A DNA stretch of 64,000 bases from Paenibacillus chondroitinus NBRC 15376 (lineage in GTDB: Bacteria > Bacillota > Bacilli > Paenibacillales > NBRC-103111), in NCBI RefSeq assembly GCF_004000765.1, contig NZ_BILW01000010.1:62001-126000 (forward strand). Reading direction: 5' to 3'. The notes under the pieces are model-generated. The model ran no database searches. It was not told the DNA's origin and saw only the letters and a list, made by a program, of their open reading frames with translations. The position numbers were made by a program, and so were the translations under genes. Each line of letters begins with the position of its first letter. Within the stretch, counting starts at the first letter, position 1. Positions 25,379 to 34,366 of the stretch are shown here, piece after piece.

Positions 25379-27121
25379 TTATTCATCTAAACTTGCTTCC
25401 ATCTGCTGACGGTCCCACTGTTCCCGGTACCAACCGCCAAACTGCATCAGCTGTTCGTGTGTTCCTTCTTCAATAATCCGTCCCTCGTCCAGAACGAGAA
25501 TCCAATTCGCATGGCTTACCGCGGATAACCGATGGGTCGAGATCAATGTCGTTTTACCTGCCCGCTCCTTGCGGATATTCTGCAGGATGCGGCTTTCCGT
25601 CCGGGCATCTACCGCGGATAAGGAGTCATCCAGCAGAAGGATCTCGGAATCGATGAGCAGGGCTCTGGCAATCGCCAAGCGCTGCTTCTGCCCGCCAGAC
25701 AACATGACGCCGTTCTCACCGACGATGGTAGCAAGACCTTCCGGCATTTGCTCAATATCCTGGGTAAAAGATGCCATCTCGACCGCTCTAGCAATCTCAT
25801 CTGCGGGAGCGTCATGTTTGCCGAGCGCGATGTTGTCGCGGATCGACTTGGACAGCAGCAAATGCTCCTGCGGAACATAGGCAACCCAACTTTTCACCCG
25901 ATCAATCGCGATTTGCTCAATCGGTACATCGGAGATCAACAGCTTCTCAGGAGGGATTGGGTACTGCCGCAGCAGCTGCTTGAGCAGCGTGCTTTTGCCG
26001 CTTCCCGTACGGCCTACAATGCCTAAGGTTTGGCCCCGCACCAGCTCGAAAGACACATGTACCAGGCTTGGGTGATTTGCAGTCGGATAAGTAAAGCTGA
26101 GATCCTTCATTTCGATCCGATTAGGCACACTCACCGCTACCGGATTATCCACATCTACGATATCAGCTTTCTGTGTCAGGGCCGTATCCAGTCGGTCAGC
26201 GGAGGCGCTGCCGCGCTGCAAGACATTAATAAACTCGCCAAAGGAAATCATCGGCCAAATCAGCATCCCCAGATAAATGTTGAACGAAACGAGCTGCCCC
26301 AGTGAAATCTCATGATGAAACACCAGATAAGAACCATATCCGATTCCAATGGAATAACTCAAGCCTACAATGAGGGAAGTTAACGGCTGAAAAAGCGCAT
26401 TGAGCATCGATACGCGCTTGTTCTTATTCATCACTTCGGATGTGACTTGATCAAAGGCTTTTAGATCATGATCTTCCTGTACATACGATCGAATTACGCG
26501 AATGCCTGAAATCGATTCCAGTGCATGATCGTTCATTTTGCCGAAGGAAGCTTGTGCCGCGAGGAAGCGCACTCTCACCTTTTGACCCAATTTACTGATC
26601 ACAAAAGCTAGGAATGGCAGCGGAATCAGCGCCGCAATCATCAATTTAAAAGAGATGAGGGAAACCATCATGACAATAACAACCGTTGCCCCTACTAACG
26701 TGGACACCAGCGTCATTACGCCATACCCCGATGTTTGACCGATCGCCAGCACGTCATTCGTTGCCAGCGCCATTAGCTGGCCTGTGCTGTTGCGTTGAAA
26801 GAACGCCGGCGTCATTTTCGACAAATGTGCAAGCAAGCGGCCGCGAAGCACCTTTTCAACCAAAGCCGAGTTGCCGAATAACGTCGTGATCCACACATAC
26901 GCCATTATGTATAGCAGCACAGCAAGGCCTATAAGCAAAAGGACCGTATGGTTGAGCGCAGTAGCGGACAAATTCCCGCTGCGGATATGGTCAATTGTAT
27001 TTCCTATCATTTTAGGCGGGATAGTCGTCAATAAATTGACACCTACTAACAGACCGATCGCCAGCGCATAATATTTCCATCTTTCTTTGAAAAACCACTG
27101 AAGCTTGATGATAAAAGACAA
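25379..27121 (-). CDS. Heterodimeric ABC exporter, subunit with degenerate catalytic site
   Basis: About 580 aa: six-helix exporter domain followed by an ATPase. Walker A GRTGSGKST and signature LSGGQKQRLAIARAL are intact, but Walker B reads ILLLDDSLSAVD, with Asp in place of the catalytic Glu. TTG 27121 lies 8 nt after agagg; an in-frame GTG at 27130 overlaps it. First gene of the two-gene operon. Exported compound unknown; drugs or lipids are typical. Confidence 0.92.
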   Translation of the reverse strand: MSFIIKLQWFFKERWKYYALAIGLLVGVNLLTTIPPKMIGNTIDHIRSGNLSATALNHTVLLLIGLAVLLYIMAYVWITTLFGNSALVEKVLRGRLLAHLSKMTPAFFQRNSTGQLMALATNDVLAIGQTSGYGVMTLVSTLVGATVVIVMMVSLISFKLMIAALIPLPFLAFVISKLGQKVRVRFLAAQASFGKMNDHALESISGIRVIRSYVQEDHDLKAFDQVTSEVMNKNKRVSMLNALFQPLTSLIVGLSYSIGIGYGSYLVFHHEISLGQLVSFNIYLGMLIWPMISFGEFINVLQRGSASADRLDTALTQKADIVDVDNPVAVSVPNRIEMKDLSFTYPTANHPSLVHVSFELVRGQTLGIVGRTGSGKSTLLKQLLRQYPIPPEKLLISDVPIEQIAIDRVKSWVAYVPQEHLLLSKSIRDNIALGKHDAPADEIARAVEMASFTQDIEQMPEGLATIVGENGVMLSGGQKQRLAIARALLIDSEILLLDDSLSAVDARTESRILQNIRKERAGKTTLISTHRLSAVSHANWILVLDEGRIIEEGTHEQLMQFGGWYREQWDRQQMEASLDE

Positions 27122-27298
27122 GAATTCCACCTCTTTCCATTGTTACACACATAAATTGATTCTATAGTTTCGCTCGAATGAAGTCCATGAGGAAGTTCGA
27201 TTTAATCAAACTTTCCTGTGCCTGCAACATTTTGGAAATTTTTTTATGTAAGAAGGGCAACCTAAGGACAACTCTACATCTAGAAAGGAAGTCCTTCC

Positions 27299-28003
27299 AT
27301 GAATCCTGTTATGAAAAAAAGTTTTGCCATTCTGTCGCTATCTGCCATGATCACTGCGGGTACAGCTTACGGTGTGCGTAGCGATACATATGCTACAGCT
27401 TTGATGAATGGTAACCATACCGTCTCGTTCTCCATGAAAGAAGAAGCCAAAAAATTGCAAGCAACAGGCGTCATCACTTCCATTCGCATGGACGGTGATC
27501 ATGCATTAATCCACATACAAGGTGTTGGCACAGACGGTCTTGTTCTTAATGTCGACAAAGATACAGTCTTTCAAATGGCTGACGGCACTAAGCTTAGTCT
27601 TGCCGATTTGCACGTAGGCTTAACCGTTTTGGCTGAACATTCCATGGTGATGACGATGAGCCTGCCACCGCAAACGCCAACGTCTAAAGTAACGGTTCTG
27701 GATGCAAAAATACAAAAGGATCTGATGGGAACGGCGGGTAGGATTGAAGAAGTGCGCAGCGAAAATAAGGATGATCTGCGAATCCTTGTAAAAGGCGAGG
27801 GCTTAACTGAATCTTCTCCAAGTGAAGTTGTGCTGATTTTGACGAAAGCTACGGCCATCGTAGACAAGAACGGGAGCAAAGTTGCGACATCGAAGCTAGT
27901 AAAAGGTGCGAATGTCATTGGATTCTACGGACCTGCCTTGACGAAGAGCCTGCCGCCTATCGGTACTGCTTGGAAAATCGTTGTTGCGGATAAAGAAGAA
28001 TAA
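27299..28003 (+). CDS. Secreted protein of unknown function
   Basis: 234 aa, not recognised. Signal peptide about residues 1-33 (MKKSFAILSLSAMITAGTAYG). The mature part has two similar beta-rich halves: one around IRMDGDHALIHIQGVG...VLNVDKDTVF and another around GRIEEVRSENKDDLRILVKGEG...VVLILTKATAI, each ending with a KLxLADLxVG / KLVKGANVIG turn. This resembles a duplicated small beta-barrel seen in Firmicute exoproteins, where a metal- or wall-binding role is only guessed. Own promoter region downstream of the divergent exporter and a terminator at 28021. Confidence 0.75.
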   Translation: MNPVMKKSFAILSLSAMITAGTAYGVRSDTYATALMNGNHTVSFSMKEEAKKLQATGVITSIRMDGDHALIHIQGVGTDGLVLNVDKDTVFQMADGTKLSLADLHVGLTVLAEHSMVMTMSLPPQTPTSKVTVLDAKIQKDLMGTAGRIEEVRSENKDDLRILVKGEGLTESSPSEVVLILTKATAIVDKNGSKVATSKLVKGANVIGFYGPALTKSLPPIGTAWKIVVADKEE

Positions 28004-28020
28004 TTTTTTGTAAAAAGCTG

Positions 28021-28055
28021 AAATCTTCCATACTAAATGGGAGGTTTCTTTGTTT
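28021..28055 (+). terminator. Terminator after the secreted-protein gene
   Basis: AAATCTTCCAT and ATGGGAGGTTT pair with two G-U wobbles, followed by a T-rich tail. Confidence 0.65.
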
Positions 28056-28133
28056 AACATGGCTGATCGCACTGTCCAAATGATTCGTTTTTTGATACAA
28101 TAACTGAAAATTCATTCGAATAAGGGGACTAAT

Positions 28134-29522
28134 ATGGAATACATTAGCACACGCGGAAAAGTAGAACCCCTCGGTTTTATCGATGCCATCCTGATGGGAT
28201 TGGCGAACGACGGTGGTTTGCTTGTTCCCAAAACGATCCCGCAACTATCCGCAGACACGCTCCAGAAGTGGCAAAACCTCTCCTACTCGGAGCTGGCTCT
28301 TGAAATTTTCTCCCTATTTATTGAAAACGAAATCCCGCGCGCAGAGCTGAAACAGCTCGTTGAGGACAGCTACGGCACGTTCCGTGATGAAGCTGTAACG
28401 CCTGTTAAACGCCTGAACGATGACACTTATGTGCTGGAATTGTTCCACGGCCCAACGTTTGCTTTCAAGGACATCGCGCTGCAATTCCTGGGCAATCTGT
28501 ACGGGTATGTCTCCCGCAAGACGAACTCGATTATCCACATCCTCGGCGCAACTTCCGGTGATACCGGAGCTTCTGCGATTGAAGGTGTGCGCGGCAAAGA
28601 AGGCATCCGCATTTGTATTCTTCACCCGCACCAGAAGGTAAGCCGCGTGCAGGAGCTGCAAATGACAACGGTGGATAGCGAAAATGTGCTGAATTTGTCC
28701 GTTGAAGGTACTTTCGATGACTGCCAACGCATTATCAAAGAGCTGTTCGCCGACGTTGAATTCAAGCATCGCTACCACTTGCGCGCAATTAACTCCATCA
28801 ACATTGCCCGCATTTTAGCGCAAACGGTCTACTACTTCTATGCGTACTTCCAAGTTGCAGCTAGGGATGCAGGCGCTAAAGTTAACTTTAGCGTGCCGAC
28901 TGGCAACTTTGGCGATATTTTCGCCGGTTATCTCGCTCAGAAGATGGGCCTTCCTATTCATAAGCTCATTCTTGCGACGAATGAAAACAACATCCTTGAG
29001 CGCTTCGTGAAGGAAGGCGTGTACCAGCCGGGAGCTTTCCGCGGCACGTACAGCCCATCCATGGACATTCAAGTAGCCAGCAACTTCGAGCGCTACCTGT
29101 TCTACTTATACGGCGAAGATTCAGAAGCCGTGACCACCCTGATGGCGCAGTTCAAAGCCGAAGGCCGCATTGTGATTCCTGCCGACAAGCTGCAAGCCGT
29201 GCAAGCGGATTTCGCCGCGTACGGCGTACAGAACGAGGAGTGTTTGGATACAATCAGCTCCTATTACAAGGAGTATGGCTATTTGCTTGATCCGCATACA
29301 GCGTGCGGTGTAGCTGCTGCCGACCGTATCGCAGCGGACAGCGAGGTAACGGTCGCCCTTTCCACCGCTCATCCGGCAAAATTCGATGAGTCGATCCGTT
29401 TGCGCGGTATTGAGCAAACCTACCCGCAGCAAATTCAAGCTCTATTCGACAAACCGCAGTTCCAAACGGTTGTCGGCGGTTCGAATGAGGAGATCAAAGA
29501 TCAGCTCGTGAAGTTTTTCTAA
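28134..29522 (+). CDS. thrC: Threonine synthase (long, yeast/E. coli-like class)
   Basis: 462 aa. Converts O-phosphohomoserine to threonine with pyridoxal phosphate. Starts MEYISTRGKVEPLGFIDAIL (family signature). PLP lysine K112 in GPTFAFKDIALQFLG, phosphate loop GATSGDTGASAIEG, and C-terminal STAHPAKF. It belongs to the class of about 430-500 aa rather than the shorter class usual in Bacillus subtilis, so a second, short ThrC may exist elsewhere. Monocistronic between two terminators. Confidence 0.95.
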   Translation: MEYISTRGKVEPLGFIDAILMGLANDGGLLVPKTIPQLSADTLQKWQNLSYSELALEIFSLFIENEIPRAELKQLVEDSYGTFRDEAVTPVKRLNDDTYVLELFHGPTFAFKDIALQFLGNLYGYVSRKTNSIIHILGATSGDTGASAIEGVRGKEGIRICILHPHQKVSRVQELQMTTVDSENVLNLSVEGTFDDCQRIIKELFADVEFKHRYHLRAINSINIARILAQTVYYFYAYFQVAARDAGAKVNFSVPTGNFGDIFAGYLAQKMGLPIHKLILATNENNILERFVKEGVYQPGAFRGTYSPSMDIQVASNFERYLFYLYGEDSEAVTTLMAQFKAEGRIVIPADKLQAVQADFAAYGVQNEECLDTISSYYKEYGYLLDPHTACGVAAADRIAADSEVTVALSTAHPAKFDESIRLRGIEQTYPQQIQALFDKPQFQTVVGGSNEEIKDQLVKFF

Positions 29523-29525
29523 ATC

Positions 29526-29576
29526 AAAGGGACTGTCTCTGAAAGTCTGAAATGACCTTCGGAACAGTCCCTTTTT
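29526..29576 (+). terminator. Terminator of thrC
   Basis: AAAGGGACTGT ... ACAGTCCCTTTTT, 11-bp stem and T-run, right after the stop codon. Confidence 0.85.
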
Positions 29577-29582
29577 CACTTT

Positions 29583-29933
29583 CTACTTAAACTTTTGCGG
29601 AAATTGCTTGATCATGCCGTCTGTCAACACATCGGCGATCATCGTAAGATGATTCGCGCCTTTATCTAACCACAGGAAATCAGCTTCCCAGTCCTTAGCC
29701 AGCATGGCTTTACATCTTCCGTCAGCATTTGTAGATGAACATACATTAAATCCTGCATCTTTTTCATCGGCCAATTCGGATTAGCTTTGCTAAAAAAGGT
29801 GGCGATATCATCAGCGTTGCGGTACCACTCTTTGTTAACTTTGTCGAACTCAGCCGTATTCCCGCTTTTCGCCGAATCCACTGAAAGCAATAGAGAGAGA
29901 CAGCAGCGTTAACTTGATCAACTTGCCTTGCAT
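29583..29933 (-). pseudogene. Decayed secreted-protein gene with internal deletion and frameshifts
   Basis: An ATG at 29933 with a good site (aaggag) begins a signal peptide MQGKLIKLTLLSLSIAFS, then the frame changes. The next frame reads AKSGNTAEFDKVNKEWYRNA...LQMLTEDV (29890-29700), and a further shift leads to AMLAKDWEADF...IKQFPQKF ending at 29583. Intact Bacillales homologues are secreted proteins of about 200 aa in which these parts are collinear with about 80 residues between signal peptide and AKSGNTAEF. That part is deleted here. Function of the intact family is not established. Confidence 0.8.
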
Positions 29934-30163
29934 AGGTAAATTCTCCTTTTCATATAAATTGGAAACAGCTCGTTATATTGTGTACGCTCGAGCGTTTTCA
30001 TTCATAAAAGAGGGAGGAAGCTCCGGCATGAAGTTACCATGTAGAAATTCGGTGGGTCAAAATCAGTCTGGAGACCGAGAAGTTCCTATACCTAAGCAAG
30101 AGGACGCGCTTCTTGCACCGTGATATGCTAGATGTAATGAATAATCCAATAGGAGTGAAAATA

Positions 30164-30682
30164 GTGAATATGAACCGCAGCGCTTTTCTTGGCCCGATCT
30201 TGATTCTTTTAGGCATCTTCCTGTTTCTAAAAGGGGAAATCACGTTCAGCACAGGCACCATTTTCGAATACTTCTGGCCAACCTTTTTCGTCATTCCCGT
30301 CGGTGTGTTCTTTCATTGGCTGTACTTCTTCATCATGCATCGCAGAGGCGTAGGAGTGCTAGTGCCAGGCGGCATTCTGCTTACAGCAGGGGTCGTTTGC
30401 CAAATATCCATGCTGTTCGACATTTGGCATCTCATGTGGCCTGGCTTTATGCTTGCGGTCGCCGTCGGTTTGTTCGAGCTGTATTGGTTCGGAGGACGCA
30501 ACAAATGGCTGCTTATTCCGATCAACATTTTGACCGTATTGTCCCTCTTGTTCTTTGCGATTTTCTCGATCGGATCGCTCTTCTCCGGCATTTTCCACAA
30601 TCAGCCTATCTTCGCCGCTCTGCTCATTGTTGCCGGTTTGGCCTTGATGTTTATGCGCGGTCGGGAAACTAGCAAGTATTGA
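30164..30682 (+). CDS. Small multi-spanning membrane protein (LiaI/LiaF-like transmembrane region)
   Basis: 172 aa with about six to seven hydrophobic segments, beginning AFLGPILILLGIFLFLKGE, as in LiaI/LiaF/DUF5668-type membrane proteins. No extended cytoplasmic C-terminus as in full LiaF. GTG 30164 has aggag 8 nt upstream; a longer frame from 30113 lacks a site. Related proteins take part in cell-envelope stress sensing, but no Lia-type two-component system adjoins it here. Confidence 0.75.
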   Translation: MNMNRSAFLGPILILLGIFLFLKGEITFSTGTIFEYFWPTFFVIPVGVFFHWLYFFIMHRRGVGVLVPGGILLTAGVVCQISMLFDIWHLMWPGFMLAVAVGLFELYWFGGRNKWLLIPINILTVLSLLFFAIFSIGSLFSGIFHNQPIFAALLIVAGLALMFMRGRETSKY

Positions 30683-30729
30683 AAAAAACCTTCCAAACCA
30701 CGAAATTGTGGCCTGGAAGGTTCTTTTTT
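30683..30729. terminator. Bidirectional terminator
   Basis: AACCTTCCA-AA-CCAC ... GTGG-CCT-TGGAAGGTT with A-run before and T-run after. Serves the membrane-protein gene on plus and the RlmN-like gene on minus. Confidence 0.85.
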
Positions 30730-31810
30730 ATTGAGCAACCAAGTTATCCTCTGTAGATTTCTTGATCTGTTTACTGCGTAATTGTCCACAAGCGGCATCA
30801 ATATCGGTTCCGTGTTCAAGACGGACACTGCAGGAAATGCCTTGCTTTTTGAGCGTATCATAGAAAGCCCGCACGGACTCGCGCTCGCTCCGTTGGTACT
30901 GGCTATGCTCATCCACTGGATTGTACGGGATAAGATTCACATTAGCGAGTTGGCGGATGTGCTGAATCAGCTCAGCCAGCTGGATCGCATGCTCCTTGCC
31001 GTCATTCACGTCTTTCAGCAAAATGTACTCGATCGTAATTCTCCGGTTTGTTTTCTCCAGATAGTACCCAATCGAACTCATCAACTTTTCAATCGGAATC
31101 GCTTTATTAATTTTCATAATCCGCGTCCGAAGCTCGTTCGTCGGGGCATGCAAGGAAATCGCGAGGTTCGTCTTCAAATCGGAATCCGCGAATTCTCTGA
31201 TTTTATCAGCAAGACCACTTGTGGAAACCGTGATATGTCTAGCGGCAATATCAAGACCCTTCTGATCCTTCACGACGCGGATGAAATCGACCATGTTCTT
31301 GAAATTATCGAAAGGCTCGCCAATTCCCATCACCACAATATGGCTAACGTGCTCATTCGCGCCCTTGCCGTCCAAATGAAGCTGAACCTTCATAATTTGT
31401 TCCACGATTTCTGCGCTAGTCAGATCACGGCTCTTAGCCAGCAGACCGCTGGCACAGAAGCTGCATCCGATATTGCAGCCAACTTGTGTTGTTACACATA
31501 CGGACAGCCCGTATTTATGCCGCATCAGCACGGTTTCGATCAGGTTGCCGTCCATCAATTTAAACAGGAATTTGATTGTCCCGTCCGCTGACTCTTGTTT
31601 CAGATGCTCCGTCAAGGTTTGGATGGCGAAATGATCCTCCAGCACCTGAAGGCAGTCCTGTTTAACATCCGTCATCTCCGAGAACGAGGTTACCCGCTTC
31701 CGATAAAGCCAATCCCATACAAGTAAAGCTCGCGACTTTTTGAAGCCTTTTTCAGCGAGCCAAGCCACTAATTGATCAAACGTTAATCCATATATGGATC
31801 CTTTATTCAT
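30728..31810 (-). CDS. rlmN: RlmN-family 23S rRNA A2503 C2-methyltransferase, probably a paralogue
   Basis: 360-aa radical-SAM methylase. Cluster cysteines C112-C116-C119 in [12 protein letters not shown], catalytic C-terminal Cys about 341 in DIDAACGQL, and [11 protein letters not shown] and ITVSTSG motifs. The N-terminal helical domain is RlmN-like ([17 protein letters not shown]). It departs from the usual Bacillales RlmN cluster loop (GCRIGCTFCASTLGG): Ser replaces Thr and the next residues are GLLAKSRD. The normal rlmN neighbours (phosphatase and PrkC kinase genes) are absent, so this is likely a second copy. Cfr-like activity cannot be excluded but the N-domain argues for RlmN. Confidence 0.85.
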   Translation of the reverse strand: MNKGSIYGLTFDQLVAWLAEKGFKKSRALLVWDWLYRKRVTSFSEMTDVKQDCLQVLEDHFAIQTLTEHLKQESADGTIKFLFKLMDGNLIETVLMRHKYGLSVCVTTQVGCNIGCSFCASGLLAKSRDLTSAEIVEQIMKVQLHLDGKGANEHVSHIVVMGIGEPFDNFKNMVDFIRVVKDQKGLDIAARHITVSTSGLADKIREFADSDLKTNLAISLHAPTNELRTRIMKINKAIPIEKLMSSIGYYLEKTNRRITIEYILLKDVNDGKEHAIQLAELIQHIRQLANVNLIPYNPVDEHSQYQRSERESVRAFYDTLKKQGISCSVRLEHGTDIDAACGQLRSKQIKKSTEDNLVAQ

Positions 31811-31958
31811 GTGTTATCCTCTTTTCAAGACTTTCACTTACAGTCCAAATTCTATGAAACAGCCGAAGCTTACCATCTACTTATTATTGTGCCAAAAATC
31901 GTCCTTGAACACAAGAGGAGTGAGCTTCCAGTGTTTCATGAAAGATTTACAAATAAAT

Positions 31959-31971
31959 CGAACGTATGTTC
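31959..31971. promoter_or_regulatory. LexA (DinR) box
   Basis: CGAACGTATGTTC matches the Gram-positive SOS consensus CGAACNNNNGTTC exactly. Between the divergent rlmN-like gene (149 bp away) and the VOC gene (92 bp away); either may be SOS-controlled. Confidence 0.6.
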
Positions 31972-32062
31972 TTTATTTTTGTCGCGTTTTGTGTTAATAA
32001 TAAGAGGTAAGGTTTTTTTAACAATGACCCTAATCAAATTTAACCCAAGGAGCTGAAGGTTG

Positions 32063-32494
32063 ATGACATTACGCTTAGACCCTTATTTAGTTATGGAAGG
32101 AAACGCTAAGGAAGCCATCCAATTCTATGAGAAGGCATTAGGTGCCCAGCAAGTTTTCGTACAAACATTTGGCGAAATGCCTGCAAATCCTGACTACCCT
32201 CTCCCTTCAGAAGCAAATGAACTTATCGGACATGCGATGCTGATGGTAGGCGATACGCGTCTGATGCTGTCCGACGCCTTCCCTGGACAACCTATTCAGA
32301 AGGGTGCCAATGTTACCATTTGCATTTCGATCAAGGATGTTGAGAAATCCAAAGCGATCTACCATGCACTGGAAGATGGCGGACGCGTCATCATCCCACT
32401 GTCAGAATCCCACTTCAGCCCTGCATATGGCCAAGTCGTCGACAAGTTTGGCGTAGGGTTCCACATTTTCACTGACCAACCAACGAACAACTAA
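32063..32494 (+). CDS. VOC-superfamily (PhnB/glyoxalase-like) protein
   Basis: 143 aa. PhnB-type vicinal-oxygen-chelate fold: DPYLVMEGNAKEAIQFYEKALGA, then GHAMLMVGDTRLMLSDAFP, and C-terminal YGQVVDKFGVGFHIF. Members include metalloenzymes and drug-binding resistance proteins; PhnB-like proteins usually lack proven activity. ATG 32063 has aaggag 10 nt upstream. A LexA box lies upstream and a terminator follows. Confidence 0.85.
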   Translation: MTLRLDPYLVMEGNAKEAIQFYEKALGAQQVFVQTFGEMPANPDYPLPSEANELIGHAMLMVGDTRLMLSDAFPGQPIQKGANVTICISIKDVEKSKAIYHALEDGGRVIIPLSESHFSPAYGQVVDKFGVGFHIFTDQPTNN

Positions 32495-32511
32495 AGACCG
32501 AACGGAATGTC

Positions 32512-32556
32512 AAAAAGCCTTCATTCCATTTCTACCGTTGGATTGAAGGCTTTTTT
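32512..32556. terminator. Terminator after the VOC gene
   Basis: AAAAAGCCTTCA ... TGAAGGCTTTTTT with an extended internal loop; usable from both sides, also ending the small gene at 32577. Confidence 0.85.
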
Positions 32557-32576
32557 ATGTAGAACCCCTAACATGC

Positions 32577-32918
32577 TTATCGAACGATCTTCTCGAGGAT
32601 TTTCATAGAAGTGGCTGCTATCTCTTCAGCTACAGGTACTTGCACAGGCGCTGCGGTTGGCTGATCATGAAACATTTTATTCGCATACATCTTCTTGATT
32701 TGACCGTAAAAACTTGTCGTTCGTATGTAGGAAATCATTCTGCAAATCATTTGCATTTGCATCGTATCCTCAATCCCTGAAGCGATATTGAAAAGTGTAT
32801 TCAAACTGCCAATGGCTTGATCCCTAGTGATGATCCCACTTTCCAAATCCCTCACAACCCGCTCCATTTCACTTTTTACGAACATGACTGCTCTGCTCTT
32901 AATATGCTTATCTATCAA
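32577..32918 (-). CDS. Small cytoplasmic protein of unknown function
   Basis: 113 aa, not recognised. Mostly alpha-helical: a first helix rich in charged residues (VKSEMERVVRDLESG), a middle methionine-rich helix (IEDTMQMQMICRMISYIRTT) and a C-terminal helix after a proline/valine linker. TTG 32918 is 8 nt after ggagg; GTG 32927 overlaps that site. A perfect 17-bp palindrome lies 22 bp upstream, so expression is probably controlled by a dedicated repressor. No neighbour suggests a role. Confidence 0.7.
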   Translation of the reverse strand: MIDKHIKSRAVMFVKSEMERVVRDLESGIITRDQAIGSLNTLFNIASGIEDTMQMQMICRMISYIRTTSFYGQIKKMYANKMFHDQPTAAPVQVPVAEEIAATSMKILEKIVR

Positions 32919-32939
32919 CCACTGCACCTCCTAGATGTA

Positions 32940-32956
32940 TGTACTAAAATAGTACA
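32940..32956. promoter_or_regulatory. Perfect palindromic operator before the small unknown gene
   Basis: TGTACTA-AAA-TAGTACA, 7-bp arms. Resembles the dyads bound by HxlR/YodB-type thiol- or aldehyde-sensing repressors, and a related dyad stands before the aldo/keto reductase at 45861. Confidence 0.5.
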
Positions 32957-33137
32957 ACACTCCGCTTGGAATAGCTGTCGAAGTGAGGGGAGCAAGATTA
33001 TAGTCTTTTTCGGGAATACCAAGGAATCTTGTCGTCTTTTGTTAGGAAAAATTTGTAAACATGGGCCTTGCCTGTATCTTTCTCAGATATTGCATGGTTC
33101 ACTCGTTCTTTGACAATTCGAAGTCCTGCTCTCCTGC

Positions 33138-34187
33138 CTAGCTGAACATTTGCTTCACTAATTCCCGATTTCGTTCTTTGAAAACTTCATTATGCGAAGA
33201 AACCATAGCATACTTGTAGGCGCCTGGCTGTATGTATTGTTTCGCTTTATTTACAGCATTCGCTGCATCATGGAAGGCTCCGGCGATCAGATGAACTTTC
33301 CCCTCATGATTGAGAATATCGCCAGCTGCATAAATTCCCTCGATAGAAGATTCGCTCGCTGCGCTGCCTTTAATATAATAATCGTCTACGATCTCGATCT
33401 TCACTTCGCTATTTTGAAGTAAAGTCGTATCCCGCTCGTAGCCGTGATTAATGATGACTTCATCAATTTCCAAATACGAAATTTCACCCGTTTCGTGGTT
33501 CTCAATCTGTACATGCTCTATCGTTTCGTGATTTGCGCCGGCAATTAATTTAGAAATGGACGAATTGAAAATACATTGCACGGAACTTTCCAAAAGCTGC
33601 TTCACTTGAGCTTCATGACCGGAGAGCGCATCCTTGCGATACGTTAAATAGACCTTTCCAGCCACAGGCTCCAGCTCATTAGCCCAGTCAACGGCTGAAT
33701 TGCCGCCGCCAGAGATGACGACCGTTTTACCCTTAAAGCGCCCAAGGGACTTTACCGTATAGTTCAAATTAGATACCTCATACCGCTCCGCGCCCTCGAT
33801 TTCCAGCCTTTTGGGATTGAGAATGCCCCCGCCTACTGCGACTATAACTGTTTTCGACAAATGCTTTACGCCGGATGCAGTGAGTAGTTCAAAGATCCCC
33901 TCTTCATTGCGCCGGATCGACTCGACTTTCTCACTTAAGACAACCTCCGGCGAGAAGGTTAATCCTTGTTCGACAAGTTTCTCGATCAGCTTTGCGCCAG
34001 GCAGAGGCGTATGACCGCCAACGTCCCAGATCATCTTTTCCGGGTAGACATGCACTTTGCCGCCAAGCTGTGGCTGATACTCAATAATCTTTGTTTTCAT
34101 TTCTCTCAAGCCGCTATAGAAAGCAGAATAAAGCCCTGCAGGGCCTCCTCCGATGATCGTGACATCAAACAATTCCTGATTATCCAT
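33138..34187 (-). CDS. Ferredoxin/flavodoxin-NADP+ reductase, thioredoxin-reductase-like (YumC type)
   Basis: 349 aa. FAD site GGGPAGLYSAFYSG near the N-terminus, NADPH site GGGNSAVDWANEL in the middle, and C-terminal GIYAAGDILNHEGKVHLIAGAFHDAANAV. The CxxC of thioredoxin reductases is absent, which marks the type 2 ferredoxin-NADP reductases. ATG 34187 follows gaggag by 9 nt. A Fur box 31 bp upstream ties it to iron limitation; YumC-like enzymes can supply electrons for iron release from siderophores. Confidence 0.92.
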   Translation of the reverse strand: MDNQELFDVTIIGGGPAGLYSAFYSGLREMKTKIIEYQPQLGGKVHVYPEKMIWDVGGHTPLPGAKLIEKLVEQGLTFSPEVVLSEKVESIRRNEEGIFELLTASGVKHLSKTVIVAVGGGILNPKRLEIEGAERYEVSNLNYTVKSLGRFKGKTVVISGGGNSAVDWANELEPVAGKVYLTYRKDALSGHEAQVKQLLESSVQCIFNSSISKLIAGANHETIEHVQIENHETGEISYLEIDEVIINHGYERDTTLLQNSEVKIEIVDDYYIKGSAASESSIEGIYAAGDILNHEGKVHLIAGAFHDAANAVNKAKQYIQPGAYKYAMVSSHNEVFKERNRELVKQMFS

Positions 34188-34218
34188 AAACATTCACTCC
34201 TCTTCACTCGCATGCAAT

Positions 34219-34233
34219 TGATTATCATTATCA
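34219..34233. promoter_or_regulatory. Fur box (reductase side)
   Basis: TGATTATCATTATCA matches the 7-1-7 Fur motif TGATAATNATTATCA at 14 of 15 bases. Confidence 0.85.
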
Positions 34234-34323
34234 ATTAAATATAAAGCTATTCTTTTCTTTTGACAACAAAATAATCATTGACAACCTTAATCTGGTGCCT
34301 TAAAGTATGTTTAGTCATCTAGA

Positions 34324-34338
34324 TGATAATGATTATCA
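34324..34338. promoter_or_regulatory. Fur box (uptake operon side)
   Basis: TGATAATGATTATCA, an exact 7-1-7 match, 29 bp before the ATPase start codon. The two boxes put both divergent transcripts under iron repression. Confidence 0.9.
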
Positions 34339-34366
34339 ATATCGATGACCATCATGGAGGTGTCTT

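Noticed and set aside
30079-30091. GAAGTTCCTATAC, identical to one arm of an FRT recombination site
   Set aside because: Only a single 13-bp arm without spacer or partner arm; best explained by chance.
29914-30123. 70-codon plus-strand frame antisense to the signal-peptide remnant
   Set aside because: No family resemblance, no ribosome binding site, and it overlaps a recognisable pseudogene on the other strand.
30728-31810. Assignment of the methylase as Cfr (resistance gene)
   Set aside because: The N-terminal domain and most motifs ([33 protein letters not shown]) follow RlmN; only the cluster loop is unusual.
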